64,000 nt of DNA from positions 64,426,408 to 64,490,407 of the forward strand of contig CM070904.1 of assembly GCA_036417435.1 (NCBI GenBank), written 5' to 3'. Made by a program: the position numbers and the translations under genes. The number at the start of each line of letters is the position of its first letter. The stretch's first letter is position 1. Shown piece by piece: positions 11,213 to 22,725 of the stretch. The DNA is from Inia geoffrensis (lineage: Eukaryota > Chordata > Mammalia > Artiodactyla > Iniidae). The notes below the pieces were generated by a model. That model saw only the letters and a program-made list of their open reading frames with translations, was not told the DNA's origin and searched no databases.

Positions 11213-11457
11213 CTTCATTTAAAGTCTGTCAGTAGCATTAATAAATGCAGAAGGGCTTCAATAGTGGCTTCTCAGAGTCAAGAGGCTGGTTGTTCTAAGC
11301 GAAAAAGAGATGGAGAGCCTCAACTATGTGTCTGTATGATAGCATTGGGGGCCATATGTGGATAAGTTAAGTTGTTCCTGGCCCAAGCTGCTGAAAGAAT
11401 TTCAGTTCCCTGACTTTGCTCCAGTCTCCTAAACTCCCTTCTCAACCAGGACTCTGA

Positions 11458-11515
11458 CAAGTGTGTGTCTGTGTGTGTGTGTGTTTGCACATGTGTGTAT
11501 TTGAGTGTGTTTTGG
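11458..11515. repeat. imperfect (TG)n microsatellite
   Basis: Alternating TG with interruptions (GTGTGTGTCTGTGTGTGTG, then TTTGCACATGTGTGTA). Short and degenerate. Confidence 0.85.
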
Positions 11516-11654
11516 AGGTATAGTTATAAGTAATGCATATAGTAGCTACTCTTATTACATAGGCTTTTGCAGAATATTTGATGATTTTTGAAAGCCTATA
11601 AGGGGTCATTCCTAAATTTGTGTGGCCACAATTTACAAATTCCTCATATTGATA

Positions 11655-12435
11655 TCCTTTATTATGGTTTATGATACATAAGACTGTAAATACCTAAGGA
11701 ATAAGAACTATGCTACATGTATTGTCATACTCTTAATTAGCCTATAGTAAGCATAAAACAAAGATTGCTGAATCAATGTTGGTCCCAAGAAGCAATAAAT
11801 CATAGAGGTTAGAATATAAGATTTGGAGTCAAACTTTAGAGATCATATTATTGACCCATACTAAGTGTTCAATAAATGCCACTAATAAATGACCTATTAT
11901 AAACCTGCAGTGGTTCCCATTAACTAAATTTTAACACATCACATTATACCCTCCATGATCTGGCTTCTAATGTATTTCCAGATATACTTCCTCCTATGCC
12001 TTTTCACATTCAAAGAACACACAACTCTGTGCTTCTGCTTCTGCTTTCTCAGCCCAGAAAATCTTAGTCATTCTTTAAGTCAGGGGTCGACAAACTATGC
12101 CCTGCAGCCAAATGCAGCCCTTCACCTGTTTTTTGTCCAGACCACAAGCTAAGAATGGTTTTTACATTTTTAAATAGTTGCATTTTTGATGGTCACATAA
12201 GTACCTACCTAATATCCTCAGTTTTGCCTCTTGGCGCACAGAACCTTAACTATTTACTATCTGGCCCTTCATAGGAAAAGTTTGCTCACCTCTGCTTTAA
12301 GTCCAATTCAAATGCCACCTTCTTCATGAAACCTACCTAAATTCTTCCAAGTGGGAAAAAAGTCTTCTTTTAAATCTCTTCAGTAGATTGTTTTCAACTT
12401 TATTAAGCAGTTATTTCACGTTGCTTTACTTCTTA
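11655..12435 (+). mobile_element. L2 relics, split by a hAT element
   Basis: Two pieces of L2-type sequence in sense orientation. About 11655-11785 resembles the L2 3' end. From about 11885 the text follows the L2 3' region (CCTCCATGATCTGGCTTCTA; CTTTTCACATTCAAAGAAC; then, beyond the insertion, AATGCCACCTTCTTCATGAA). The hAT element at 12081-12294 sits inside with its 8-bp TSD, and the L2 sentence continues across it. Confidence 0.65.
12081..12294 (+). mobile_element. hAT-Charlie-type non-autonomous element
   Basis: The terminal repeat CAGGGGTCGACAAACTATG at the left mirrors AGTTTGCTCACCTCTG at the right, with the internal word TATTTACTATCTGGCCCTT. A perfect 8-bp TSD, CTTTAAGT, flanks it at 12073-12080 and 12295-12302, which is the hallmark of the hAT superfamily. 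At about 214 bp it has no transposase. The survival of an exact TSD around an ancient element is uncommon. Confidence 0.9.
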
Positions 12436-12621
12436 CTACATATAAAATACTCAGGCATGTTTCTCCAGGTTTTATCTGTTACATGCCATTCTTGTCAATG
12501 AATGAACCATTAAACATACAGAAAGCACTTGAATAGCATAACTTCTAATTTACAAATGTTATTGGTAGGTGACAGGTAATGAGTGAGTGTTTATAAAATC
12601 TCTCTTCATAGCTGACATTTA

Positions 12622-12731
12622 TTGGCTTGGCCAAAAAGTTCGTTTGGTTTTACGTAAAAATAAAAGACACATTTTTCATTTTCACCAAGACAACGTATTC
12701 ATTAACCAAATGAACTTTTTGGCCAGCCCAA
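12622..12731. mobile_element. mariner-derived palindromic element
   Basis: Left terminus TTGGCTTGGCCAAAAAGTTC and right terminus GAACTTTTTGGCCAGCCCAA are inverted copies. TA dinucleotides at 12620-12621 and 12732-12733 form the Tc1/mariner target duplication. At 110 bp it is a miniature element, and the interior is not complementary, unlike the cleaner 80-bp copy at 54529. Confidence 0.85.
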
Positions 12732-12831
12732 TATTTATTCAGTATTGCTAAAACTCGGCCTGAAATTTCATACATGCAATTAATAGGTTTTGCATATTTT
12801 GCACGAAATATTTGTGTTTGTTGAATTACTT

Positions 12832-12863
<32 letters not shown>

Positions 12864-13055
12864 TGCGGTATGCAGGCCTCTCCCGTTGTGGCCTCTCCCG
12901 TTGCGGAGCACAGGCTCCGGACGCGCAGACTCAGCGGCCATGGCTCACAGGCCCAGCCGCTCCGCGGCATGTAGGATCTTCCCGGACCGGGGCATGAACC
13001 CGTGTCCCCTGCATCGGCAGGCGGACTCTCAACCACTGCGCCACCAGGGAAGCCC
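12832..13055 (-). mobile_element. CHR SINE, short form
   Basis: Inverted CHR with a T-run joined to a TA repeat, then GCGGTATGCAGGCCTCTCCC, ending GCCACCAGGGAAGCCC. The 10-bp TSD TGAATTACTT occurs at 12822-12831 and 13056-13065. The (TA)n between TSD and T-run is probably part of a mutated tail. The 128- and 184-codon frames over this region arise from the SINE and neighbouring L1. Confidence 0.92.
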
Positions 13056-13102
13056 TGAATTACTTCATTTTTTTTTTTTTTTGGAACACTATACTCAATT
13101 TC

Positions 13103-13362
13103 TTTTTTTTTTTTTTTTAACGTCTTTATTGGGGTATAATTGCTTTACAATGGTGTGTCACTTTCTACTTTATAACAAAGTCAATCAGTTATACATATAC
13201 ACACGTTCGCAAATCTCTTCCCTCTTGCATCTCCCTCCCTCCCACCGTCCCTACCCCACCCTTCTAGGCGGTCACAAAGCACCTAGCCGATATCCCTGTG
13301 CCATGTGGCTGCTTCCCACTAGCTATCTACCTTACGTTTATTAGTATATATATGTCCATGCC
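13103..13362 (-). mobile_element. L1 3' end, 5'-truncated, inverted
   Basis: Starts with a T-run and AACGTCTTTATTGGGGTATA, then AATTGCTTTACAATGGTGTG, CCCTCTTGCATCTCCCTCCC and GGCGGTCACAAAGCACC. This is the reverse complement of the 3' untranslated region of the long L1 ending at 41072, so it belongs to the same subfamily. Only about 260 bp are present. I could not find a convincing TSD. Confidence 0.88.
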
Positions 13363-13365
13363 CCT

Positions 13366-14040
13366 TACTTTATATATTTTTGAGGATATATAATTTTTAA
13401 TTTAAAAGCTTTTTAAAAGAGAAAAATAGCTGAACCATGTAAAACAACTTTGAGAAAGCACATAAGAAATTCTAACAGTATATTAGAAGGAATCCAAATC
13501 CAAATTGCAATGACCTTGAGATCCCATGATAGGATGGTGAAGATGGATAAGAACACTGAAAAAAATGTAAGCAAGTTGAATCTGAGTAATAACAGTGAAA
13601 CTCCTTAATATTGATCAAATCAAAGTGCTTGGATATCAATAATCAACAAGTTGTGGTCAGCATGGAAGGCTGTAGTATGGAAAATAATGCTACAGCGAAG
13701 AGATGGTGGGTCCTAGTGTTGAGCACATCAAATAAATATATGAAATGCTATAATGACAGAAAGGTTTGGATTGGCCTGCTGTCTCAGACATCTACTCTCC
13801 TATATAAAGATGTTTATAGGATATACACTCACAGCAAAACCTCAAAGAGAACCTAAATTAGAGAGCAATTGAGAAGTGGCATTTACATTCATGGCATCAA
13901 TATGCATTCACTGCCTGGAAATGGTCCATGTGAGTTTCAAATACAAGGCTAGATAAAGAGATTGTTAATACTTTATTAATAACTATTAAGGCTTATTAGA
14001 ACAGCAGTTATTACGAGAGGGTTGGTAACTATTAGGATTA
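13366..14040. other. unique sequence
   Basis: No repeat recognised. An 81-codon plus-strand frame at 13611-13856 shows no known motif and is best treated as chance. Confidence 0.4.
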
Positions 14041-14180
14041 TTTGCTAGGCTGTCTCCCTGCTATGATTTTGAGCTTTTCTTGGACAGACAGTATGTATTA
14101 TCTATGTCCATATCCTATCTGTATCATCTTTGCATAAAATAAGTATTAAATAAGTACTTTTTAAATGAATGAAAGTGTGA
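14040..14180 (+). mobile_element. L2 3' end relic
   Basis: GCTGTCTCCCTGCTATGATT, then CATCTTTGCATAAAATAAG and TTTTTAAATGAATGAAAG follow the L2 3' terminal pattern ending in GAATGAATGA-like repeats. Decayed. Confidence 0.55.
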
Positions 14181-14884
14181 AAATGGAATTAATGAATTTT
14201 AAATGAACCGCTTACCACCCTTACTCTCAAACTAAGGTATGCATGTTGTATGGGTACATGAAGGTAACTAGGGCATAAAAGGTTCCATGGCACTTCTTCC
14301 CAAAGCTTCAATTTTGTTAGAAAATTTTGGATTAAAAAACACATATAAATAGAATAATTATGTATTACTCAGTAAAGTATAAAATTTGCATTAATTTTTA
14401 AGTTGAGAAACAAAACTTCCAAGAAGAGCATGTTCATTGTTATGCATGAGTGTATTTTGAAATAAAAAGAAATGCATAGCCTATGCAAGGGACTGTTTTT
14501 CAATTACATTGCAAAGATACATTTTCACTAATCTCTGCCATTAGGAATATTTCGATGAGAAAGTTTAAGGTGCTTTAACCTAAGTGATGGGGGAGAAGAG
14601 AAATAGAGACCAAACTCTCTCTGAATTCCAAAATATGAAGTCCAAATAGAGCTAAGAGTGATACGCAGGTTAGAACTCTGGTGTCTCATCTTTGCCATAG
14701 CAGTGTCAAAAGAGATGTTGGTCTTGAGATCAGCAGTTCAGAGTCCTTGTATGTTAGTTAAGATCCAGCACTTACTAGTTCTATTAACATCTCTGAGCCT
14801 TGTCAACACTAGGGGCAAGTTTATTTTAATTAATTAAGTAGTGGGTGGATGACACAAAGTAGTTAACACCTTGTGTGTCAGACA
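14181..14884. other. unique sequence, contains one member of a short direct repeat
   Basis: No family recognised. The 47-bp segment 14421-14467 recurs, mildly diverged, at 16743-16790. Confidence 0.45.
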
Positions 14885-15095
14885 CACCTGGTCAAGTCCT
14901 GTTTTTGTTACCAACTAGAATTATGATCTTTGGCAAATTAGTTTCAAGAAACCTTATTTTTACTCATCTGTAAAATGGACTTAATAATAATATATTGCTC
15001 AAAATATTATAATACATAGAAGAAATAATACATGTAGAAGATTTAGCATGGTGCCTGGTATAAATTAATCACTCAATTAGTTTTATTTATTAGCA
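14885..15095 (+). mobile_element. MIR SINE
   Basis: Sense MIR order is visible: ATTATGATCTTTGGCAAATTA, CTCATCTGTAAAATGGACTT, AATAATACATGTAGAAG and AGCATGGTGCCTGGTA. Moderately diverged. Confidence 0.7.
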
Positions 15096-17644
15096 TTAAA
15101 GAAAATTCTCTGAGGAGGAAAGAGTAGTCATTCCTAATTAATCTCCTGGTAAATACTGGCATCTTCTTTAGAAATGTATAGTTTCCTTACAGCACCAATA
15201 ATGTTAATGAATGCTTAACAGCCTTCAAGATGCTTCCAGCTAATGTCTGACCTACTTATTAGGAAGGAAGCTCCAAAAATCTGGCCCTTACAAAGGCTCT
15301 GTTTTCCTGGTTGGAGGAGATTGCATAATTGCTACTTTATATATACACTGCTATAGAATGATTTCAGTTATATTAAAGTACTACAATCCTCACAGGAATG
15401 AATTGGTTACAGTTCCTAAATTTATCCTTTTTAGCTCATTATAAATGTCTCAAATCCCCAGAAAAATATATAATAAATGAAAATTTTATAAAATGTGCTC
15501 GTAATGTGGATATTATCATAAAAATCATACTCTAGAGTAGTTAAGATGAGCTTTAAAGAAATGTTACAAACACGATAATACTAAAATATAATTTTACATT
15601 AATTACATACCTATGGTAATATAAATTTTAGTAGCCACACTAAAATAGCCTCTCTGAACTGTATAGTGTCCAGTGAGATAAAAATCAGATTATTATAGTA
15701 TTCTATTCTTCATATCACGTTTTGAAAGGGGAATTGACAGAATAAAATCCTAAGGGAAAGAGGCAACAAAAGATTTAAATTTGGAAGGAAAGTCCATATG
15801 AGGAATGGGTGAAAGTATTAAGAAGGGGGAGGAGAGAAGTTCCCCAAAGGGCCATGAGAGCTGCAATCAGAGATGAAAGACAATTATGGAAGAGAAAAAA
15901 GAATTACTGTGATTACAGATGGAAGAATGGGGACCAATAAATAAAAGTTACAAATAGCATTGTTCAAAAATGAAATGGACAATTTAGGAGCAGTTTGGGG
16001 CTCCCAGTCCTTGGGGATTCCAGCAGATAGCAGATATTAAGTTGTTACTTTCTCAGGATGATGAGATGCTAAGGACACTCTTCACTTATAGTCTCTGATT
16101 TGGTGATTCTAGAACATTAGGTAATTGAAGTTCATTTCTTTCTGGACTCGAGGAGCTTCAGATTTATAAAATAAAAAGTGTCAGAGTAGGAGTGGCCCTA
16201 ATATTGATATTTGATTATTCTTTCCAAATGTTATGATTCAGCGAATGATTATTTTGCAAACTTTATTTAATGAAAGTGAAAATTAATCCACTTTCAAAGT
16301 GGCAGTTTTGAATTTAGGTGACTCCCCAGAACACCTGCAAAAATAATCTGTTTTAATGAAATATTACCATTAATAATATCCAGTCTCTGAAAAACAAATA
16401 CTCATTTAAATTAAAATGTGTTGAGCAAGAACACACGCTTCTATCATGAGAATTGTCTTTTCACCACTGCTTGATTGGTATTATTTGAGATTAATGGAGA
16501 GACATTAGTGCTTTAAAAAAGTTTCCACTGCATGTACTTTATATTGCTAATAAGGGTTGCAGCTCACCTATGTCAGGTAACTACACACATCAGTATTAGG
16601 TGACAATAAAAAGTAATAAATACAGAGTTCATGTTTCAGGAAGATGGAAATTTCATTAAGACTCTATTTCCACTATCAATTATTAAATAAATTCACCTGA
16701 GTGTTTTCTTCTCCTAACCAATTCAAGATAAAACCTTCTCAGAGGAAGAGCATGTTCATTGTTATGTACTAGTGTATTTTTAAATAAAAGGTACCAAAGC
16801 CTTTTTTGAACGCTAAAGATTTCTTAGAGGTTATATCTGAATAATTATGCCACAAGGCTGTTTGTTTCTAGAAAAGGTCAAATCTATACAAATGGTAAGT
16901 TGTTAGAGAATAAAAAGTATGCCAGAAAAATCTGAAAATGATTTTTACCTTTAGCTTTATAATAACAACCACAACCATCTGGTACTATGTTGTATTCAAT
17001 GAATTTTTAAATATTCTCTTATTATTGTTTTGAAGTCGTTTGAATATTCACTCTCTCTTGAGAAGTCACATTGCCTGTGCCTAGTAGTACAGCGTGTGTT
17101 TTCTTGTTCTGGGCACTGGCACAGAGGAGATGCCTCATGAGAACTCAGTGAGACAATAGCAGAACCTGAGAACAAATCCTGGGTCTTAATTTCCCATTTC
17201 TGCATGAAAGACTTCTTTGTTGATATATTGCCACTGAACACTCATATCAAAAAAAAAAAAAGGTGGAATTTTCAGAGGTTATTCGCAACCCAAGAATATT
17301 TAATTCAAGTTAAAAGGGGTTCTGATATCTCTCATTGCTGGGTCAGTAACAGAGCATAATTAAACATCACTGCATTTACATTCAACTATACAATTATACA
17401 GAAATGATAATATATCCTTATGTTAATTACAGAGTTAGTTGATAGCGTGTTTACTCATATAATTAATTCATTCCTAATATATTGAGCCTTTAGGTAAAGC
17501 CAAACAATGCAGTGAAGAGTAAAGGAAAAAAGTAATTGCTCCCACCTTTATGTTTTTAAAGCACTTTAAGTTAAAGAGTGTGACCCTTGGCATAATTAGA
17601 TATTTCACTCATTGCTCATCTTTGGTAGGATTATGGTCTTTCAG
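15096..17644. other. unique AT-rich block
   Basis: No transposon recognised over about 2.5 kb apart from short A-runs. 16743-16790 is the second copy of the short repeat first seen at 14421. The stretch 16240-16600 has evenly mixed sequence with TAATCC, CACCTGC and TTTAATGAAAT words and could be a conserved non-coding element. The 81-codon minus-strand frame at 16996-17241 has no known motif. Confidence 0.4.
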
Positions 17645-17720
17645 AGCACAGGGGCCTTATCTTACATTTCTTTGAATCTCTAACATCTAGCACAATTCCT
17701 GGCAAATTGTGGTAATTTGT
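17645..17720 (+). mobile_element. L2 3' end relic
   Basis: AGAGCACAGGGGCCTTATCT, then GAATCTCTAACATCTAGCAC and TTCCTGGCAAATTGTGG follow the end of L2. Short and weak. Confidence 0.4.
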
Positions 17721-18079
17721 GAGGTCTTTAATGAACTCACACAGCTAAAGCTTGTGCACGTTTCTCCACAATCATAGGGCATAGAGTATAGTTACCTCAC
17801 ATATCAATGGAAATGCTCCATAAGTATTTCTCTGATAGGATGTTTAGGAATCCTTTTGTGTATGTAAAGATATGTATGAAACAAAGACTTTTGTATGATT
17901 TAAACAATTAATTTATAATTCTTTAGTGGGTCTTTTTCATAATTCAGAACCCACATGTTCAGTTATACTCTTGAGGGCTATGTTTTAATATTTGATATCA
18001 ATGAAAGAAGAACACAAGTATGAAAGAAGCTAACAAGAAGCCTTGGCATATGCTGCTATTATAAGGGGAACTTTTTTCA

Positions 18080-18420
18080 TCTCTTTTCACTTGGTCAATG
18101 CTTATGCATTCCTCAGACCCAGGTTTAAATGTCACCTCTTCAGCAAGGTCTTCTCCAACCCTCCTGACAAGGTTAAATTTTCTTGTCAAGTACCTTCACA
18201 CACAGTATCATTTATCTCTTCCTTGTGGAACTTATCTCTGTTGCCAATTTTCATCTTTTCAGTGTGATTATTGATGTGATATATGGGTCCCCTACTAGGC
18301 TTTCAGCCACACCAGACTAGGGGCCATTTATGCTTTTGTATTCACTCTCTTAGCAAAATACCCGGCATGTAGGAGGCCTTCCATCAAAATTCAATGAATG
18401 AGTGAATAAACAGAGGAACC
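18080..18420 (+). mobile_element. L2 LINE, 3' region
   Basis: Sense L2 3' text is well preserved: CCCAGGTTTAAATGTCACC, TCTTCAGCAAGGTCTTCTCC, then GACTAGGGGCCATTTATGC, TACCCGGCATGTAGGAGGCC and TCAATGAATGAGTGAATAAA. The 74-codon frame inside is not a host gene. Confidence 0.75.
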
Positions 18421-19254
18421 TGTGATGATTCAACTAGGACTCTCACTTAGCAGGTAGGTATATGTAACTAAAGCCATACCCTCCCCCAAAACATCCTGAA
18501 AAGAATCACACCATGAAAAGAATTCAAAGACAGCATACTAAAAAACATAAAAAATTGCTTCTTATCTTGAAAAAATGCATACTTTCATACTGAAGAAGGA
18601 CTGCTAAGTTTTGAAAACTTTTGGAGGAATAACATTGCCCAAATGCATACTGACCATTTTTTATTCATTAAAAAGTAAACTATGGCCTTTTTTCTCCTGT
18701 ATGCTCAAGATCAATTCTGCAATATGAATACGTACAATGTGGGTGAGAAATAGCTTAGAGCATGATTTTGTTTATAGTGTCTTAAGCAAAAGAAAATGTT
18801 TGTTTCCTAACACTTCATAGTTATCTTCAGTTTAATTAGGAAAACTCAAAAGCAGTACACTTTAAGCTTTTGATGCGGTGGAAAGAGAAGTGACTAGGAT
18901 CTATCTGGATGGGTTGAAAGCCACATACTCTTTGCATATTCATGGGAAAATCTAAATTTCTAAGCCTTTAACTTCTCATTCTCAAAATGGAAATAATAAT
19001 ACCATTTAGCAGGAGTGTTATGAGAATTAAATAAGATTTTTTGAATAAAATATCATATTCTGTAGGTATTTTATAAAGACTAGTTCCAATTTCAATACTT
19101 TTATAACAATAAGCATTATTCAGCACTTGCTTTTCTCTATACAACAAACACTTTAAGTCCCTGAAAATATATAGACTACTTGAAGAGAGGTAGACATCAA
19201 GGAATCTGGATCCAGGTAGCACCTTTCAATTTGTCTTTGGAATTAACATAGCTG
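18421..19254. other. unique sequence
   Basis: No repeat or gene recognised; AT-rich. Confidence 0.4.
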
Positions 19255-19390
19255 CAGATACCATTGAGTGATTCCTATGTGCCAGGGCTTTACTTTATCT
19301 CATTTAATCCCCAAAAACCCAAGAATTATAACTCCATTTCATTCGGAAGAAACTGAGGCATAAGGGACAAGTCTGACTCCAATGTCACAG
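19255..19390 (-). mobile_element. MIR SINE fragment
   Basis: Antisense MIR: CCTATGTGCCAGGGCTTTAC, ATCTCATTTAATCCCCA, AACTCCATTTCATTCGG, GAAACTGAGGCATAAGG. Confidence 0.7.
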
Positions 19391-20394
19391 ACCTTAACCT
19401 TGTTTTAATAGATTTTAGACAAGTAAAATGACTAAAGCTCTGGGTTTAGAATGCAGCATGTTGGCACTAGAAAAGCTATGCAACCTAAGTATGTGCTTGC
19501 TTTTTGTACATTGACACAGGTACTCTGTTGAACCTAACAGAAGTTATTTGATGGAATTTTAATATTTTTAAAGCACTAGGATTCAAAGTCTTAGGTACTC
19601 TAGAGTATGATTATTAATGATAATATATACATTATGAGCATATTTTATAAAGTTTTCATTTATTATATTTTTTCTGGGGATTTGAGACATTTATAATGAG
19701 ATAAAAAGGATAAATTTATACATATATGTGTATGTATACATGTACATATACTCATATGTATATATATAAACTTGAAATACTCAGTGTATGAGGAGTGAAC
19801 ATTCAGATAGGGGTCTCTTGAATCCAGCTCTCTTCTTCCTGCTTGGTTGCCCTTTGCCTTCCTATCCATCATTTTTATGAGAAAAGAAATCATAGACTGA
19901 AAGTATACAGGGCATATGTAGAAGATTGAAAAGCCATTACTTTAGTGATAATTATTTGGAAAGAAAGACAAGCATAAGGGCCACAAATCACCTCTTCTCC
20001 TTTCAATTCCTCTGACAGTATGTATACCCAGGACACTGCATTTTGACTGGCATATTTGGTAATATGGCAGAAAACCAATAAGTGAGCAGATTGCATCAAT
20101 GGTGAAGCGTGTGAGATGTTCCTTATGGAGAATCAAAAAAGAGGGAAGAAAAATAAACAGGAAAAATGCAATGATTTGTTCAGCTACATTCAGCTTAAAA
20201 GAAATACTGAATATTAGAGATGATTAATCATCAAGCTCAAGGGTTGTAAGTTTAAATAATTACAGATGAGAAAAAGGAGAAACAAGCTGGGAAGGACTAC
20301 GGCAATTTGGACAGCATGTCCTCTCTAAAGGTGTTAGGTAGCTATAACAGGTTGCTGCTAGAAAAAGGGATACTTACTTGTGTGAAACTTCCAA
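19391..20394. other. unique sequence with an AT-rich low-complexity patch
   Basis: 19715-19770 is a degenerate TATA/TGTA repeat. No gene or transposon is recognised in the remainder. Confidence 0.4.
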
Positions 20395-22725
20395 TTTTTA
20401 AAAATAAACTTTTTTAAAGCAGTTTTAGGTTCACAGAAAAACTGAGCAGAAAGTTCTCATATACCCCTTGCCCCCACTGTTTTGTTCCATGTATTGTCTT
20501 TGCTCCTTTGTTAAAGGTCAACTGACTCTATCTATGTAGGTCTAATTCCGGGCTCTCTATTCCGTTTCATTGATGCATTTGTCTATTCTCTTACCAGTAT
20601 TACATTTTCTTGATTACAGTAGCTTTATAGTAAGTCTTAATGTTGTCAGTCCTGGAACTTTGTTCTTTTCTATTGTTTTGGCTATCCTGGGTCTTTCGCC
20701 TGTCCATATAAACTTTAGAATCAGCTTGTTGATATCCACAAAATAACCTGGTGAATTTTATTGGGATTTTGTTGAATTTATAGATTGAGTTGGAAAGTCT
20801 TCCTATCTATAACATTGGAATAACTCTCCATTTAGTTACTTGTTCTTTGATTTCTTTCATCAGATTTCTAACACTATAAAGTTTTCCTCATATAGATCTT
20901 GTACATATTTTGTTATATTTATACCTAAGTATTTCATTTTGAGGGGTGCCAATATAAATGACACTGTGTTTTTAATTTCAAATTTCTATTGTTCATTGCT
21001 GGTATACAGGAAAATAATTGACTTTTTAATGCTAATATTGTATCTCATAACCTTACTATTATCACTAATTAGTTACAGGAGGTTTTTTGCCAACTCTTTT
21101 GAATTTTTTACATGACAGTCATGTTATCTGCAAACAAAGACAGTTTTATTTTTCCTTTCCAATCTGCATCTTTTGTTTATTATTTTTGTCTTGTTGCATT
21201 AGCTAGGACTTCCCATATGATGTTAAGAAGAAGTATTGACAGGGAACATCTTTGCCCATTCTGATCTTAGCAGGAAAGCCTCAAGTTTCTCACCACTAAG
21301 TATGATGTTAGCTGTAGATTTTTGTGTACATACTTTATCAAGTTGAGGAAGTTATTATCTAATTCCTAGTAAGATGAGACTTTTTATCACAAATGGTGTT
21401 GGATTTTGTCAAATACTTTCCCTATATCTATTGATATGGCCATGTGATTTTTTCCTTTTCAGCCTGTTAATGTGATGGATTCTATTAATTTATTTTTGAT
21501 TTTTGAACTAGACTTGCATACCTGAAAAAATTCCAGCTGGTTGTTGTATAATTCTCTCTACATATCGTCAGATTCAATTTTACAGTATTTTGTTGAAGAT
21601 TTTTGAATCTGTGCTCATGAGAGATATTGGTCTCTAGTTTGTTTTTCCTGCAATGTCTTTGTCTTGTTTGATATTAGGGTAATGTTAACATCAAAAAATG
21701 TTTGGAAGTATTCCCTCTGCTTCTATCTTCTGGAAGAGATTATACAGAATTGGTATAAGTTCTCCATTAAATATTTGGTAGAATTCAATAGTAAACCCAT
21801 CTGGGTCTAGTGCCTCCTGTTTTGGAAGGTTATTAATTATTGATTCAATTTCTTTAATAGCTACAGGCCTATTTTCCATTTCTCCTTGTGTGAATTTTGG
21901 TAGATTGCATCTTTTAAGGATTAGCTACATTTCATCTAGGTTATCACATTTGTAAGCGTAGAGTTGTTCATAATATCCCTTTACTATCCTTTTAAGGTGC
22001 ATAGTATTTGCAGTGATGTCTCCTCTTTCATTTCTGCTGTTAGTAACTTGTATCTTCTCTCTCTTTTATTCCTCAGTTAACTTGACTAAAGTCTTATCAA
22101 TTTTATTGCTCTTTTCAAAGAACCAGCATTTGGTTTTGTTAATATTCTCTATTGATTTCCTTTTTTAAAAATTTCATTGATAACTGCTCTAATTTTTATT
22201 ATTTTTTTCTTCTTCTTACTTTGAATTTGATTTCTTTTCCTTTTCTAGTTTCCTAAAATTGAAGCTTAGATTGATTTTGGATTGCCCTTCTTATTTAATA
22301 AATGCATTCAATGTTCCTACCACACAGTTTTCCTAAATCCCCCAAATTTTGAGAAGTTATATTTTCATTTAGTTCAAACTATTTTTTATTTCTTTTGAGA
22401 TATCTTCTTTGACCTATTTAGTCAAAGAAGTTATTAGTCTTGAAGTATTTGGGGATTTTCTAGCTCTCTTTCTGCTGCTGATTTCTAGTTTAATTCCATG
22501 GTGGTTTAAGAGCAGACACTGTATAATTCCTATGCTTTAAAATTTTTAAATGTGTGTTCTATGGCCTAGAATGTGGCTTGGTGAATGTTCCATGCAAGCT
22601 TGAGAAGAATGTGTGTTCTGCTATTGTTGGATAAAATATTCTGTAAATATCAATTATATCTGACTGATTGATAGTGTGGTTGAATTGAACTATGTCCTTC
22701 CTGATTTTCTGCCTTCTAGATCTAT
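20395..22725 (-). mobile_element. L1, inverted, 5'-truncated, decayed
   Basis: The plus strand reads as the complement of L1 ORF2: CTTGATTACAGTAGCTTTAT, TTCTATTGTTTTGGCTATCC and GAATGTTCCATGCAAGCTTG are typical antisense L1 words. The minus-strand frame 21691-21879 encodes the start of the reverse transcriptase fingers (NNLPKQEALDPDGFTIEFYQ). The element runs from the 3' region at the left to the upstream half of ORF2 at the right. Many stops and small deletions make it non-functional. Its divergence is greater than that of the L1 at 35-41 kb. Confidence 0.85.

Noticed and set aside
11458..11515. Possible regulatory TG tract
   Set aside because: Degenerate microsatellite with no supporting context.
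13066..13380. Apparent shared word TTACTTTATATAT at about 12826 and 13369 as a target duplication for the SINE plus L1 block
   Set aside because: The SINE has its own TSD and the word does not abut the L1 T-run, so the match is probably chance in AT-rich sequence.
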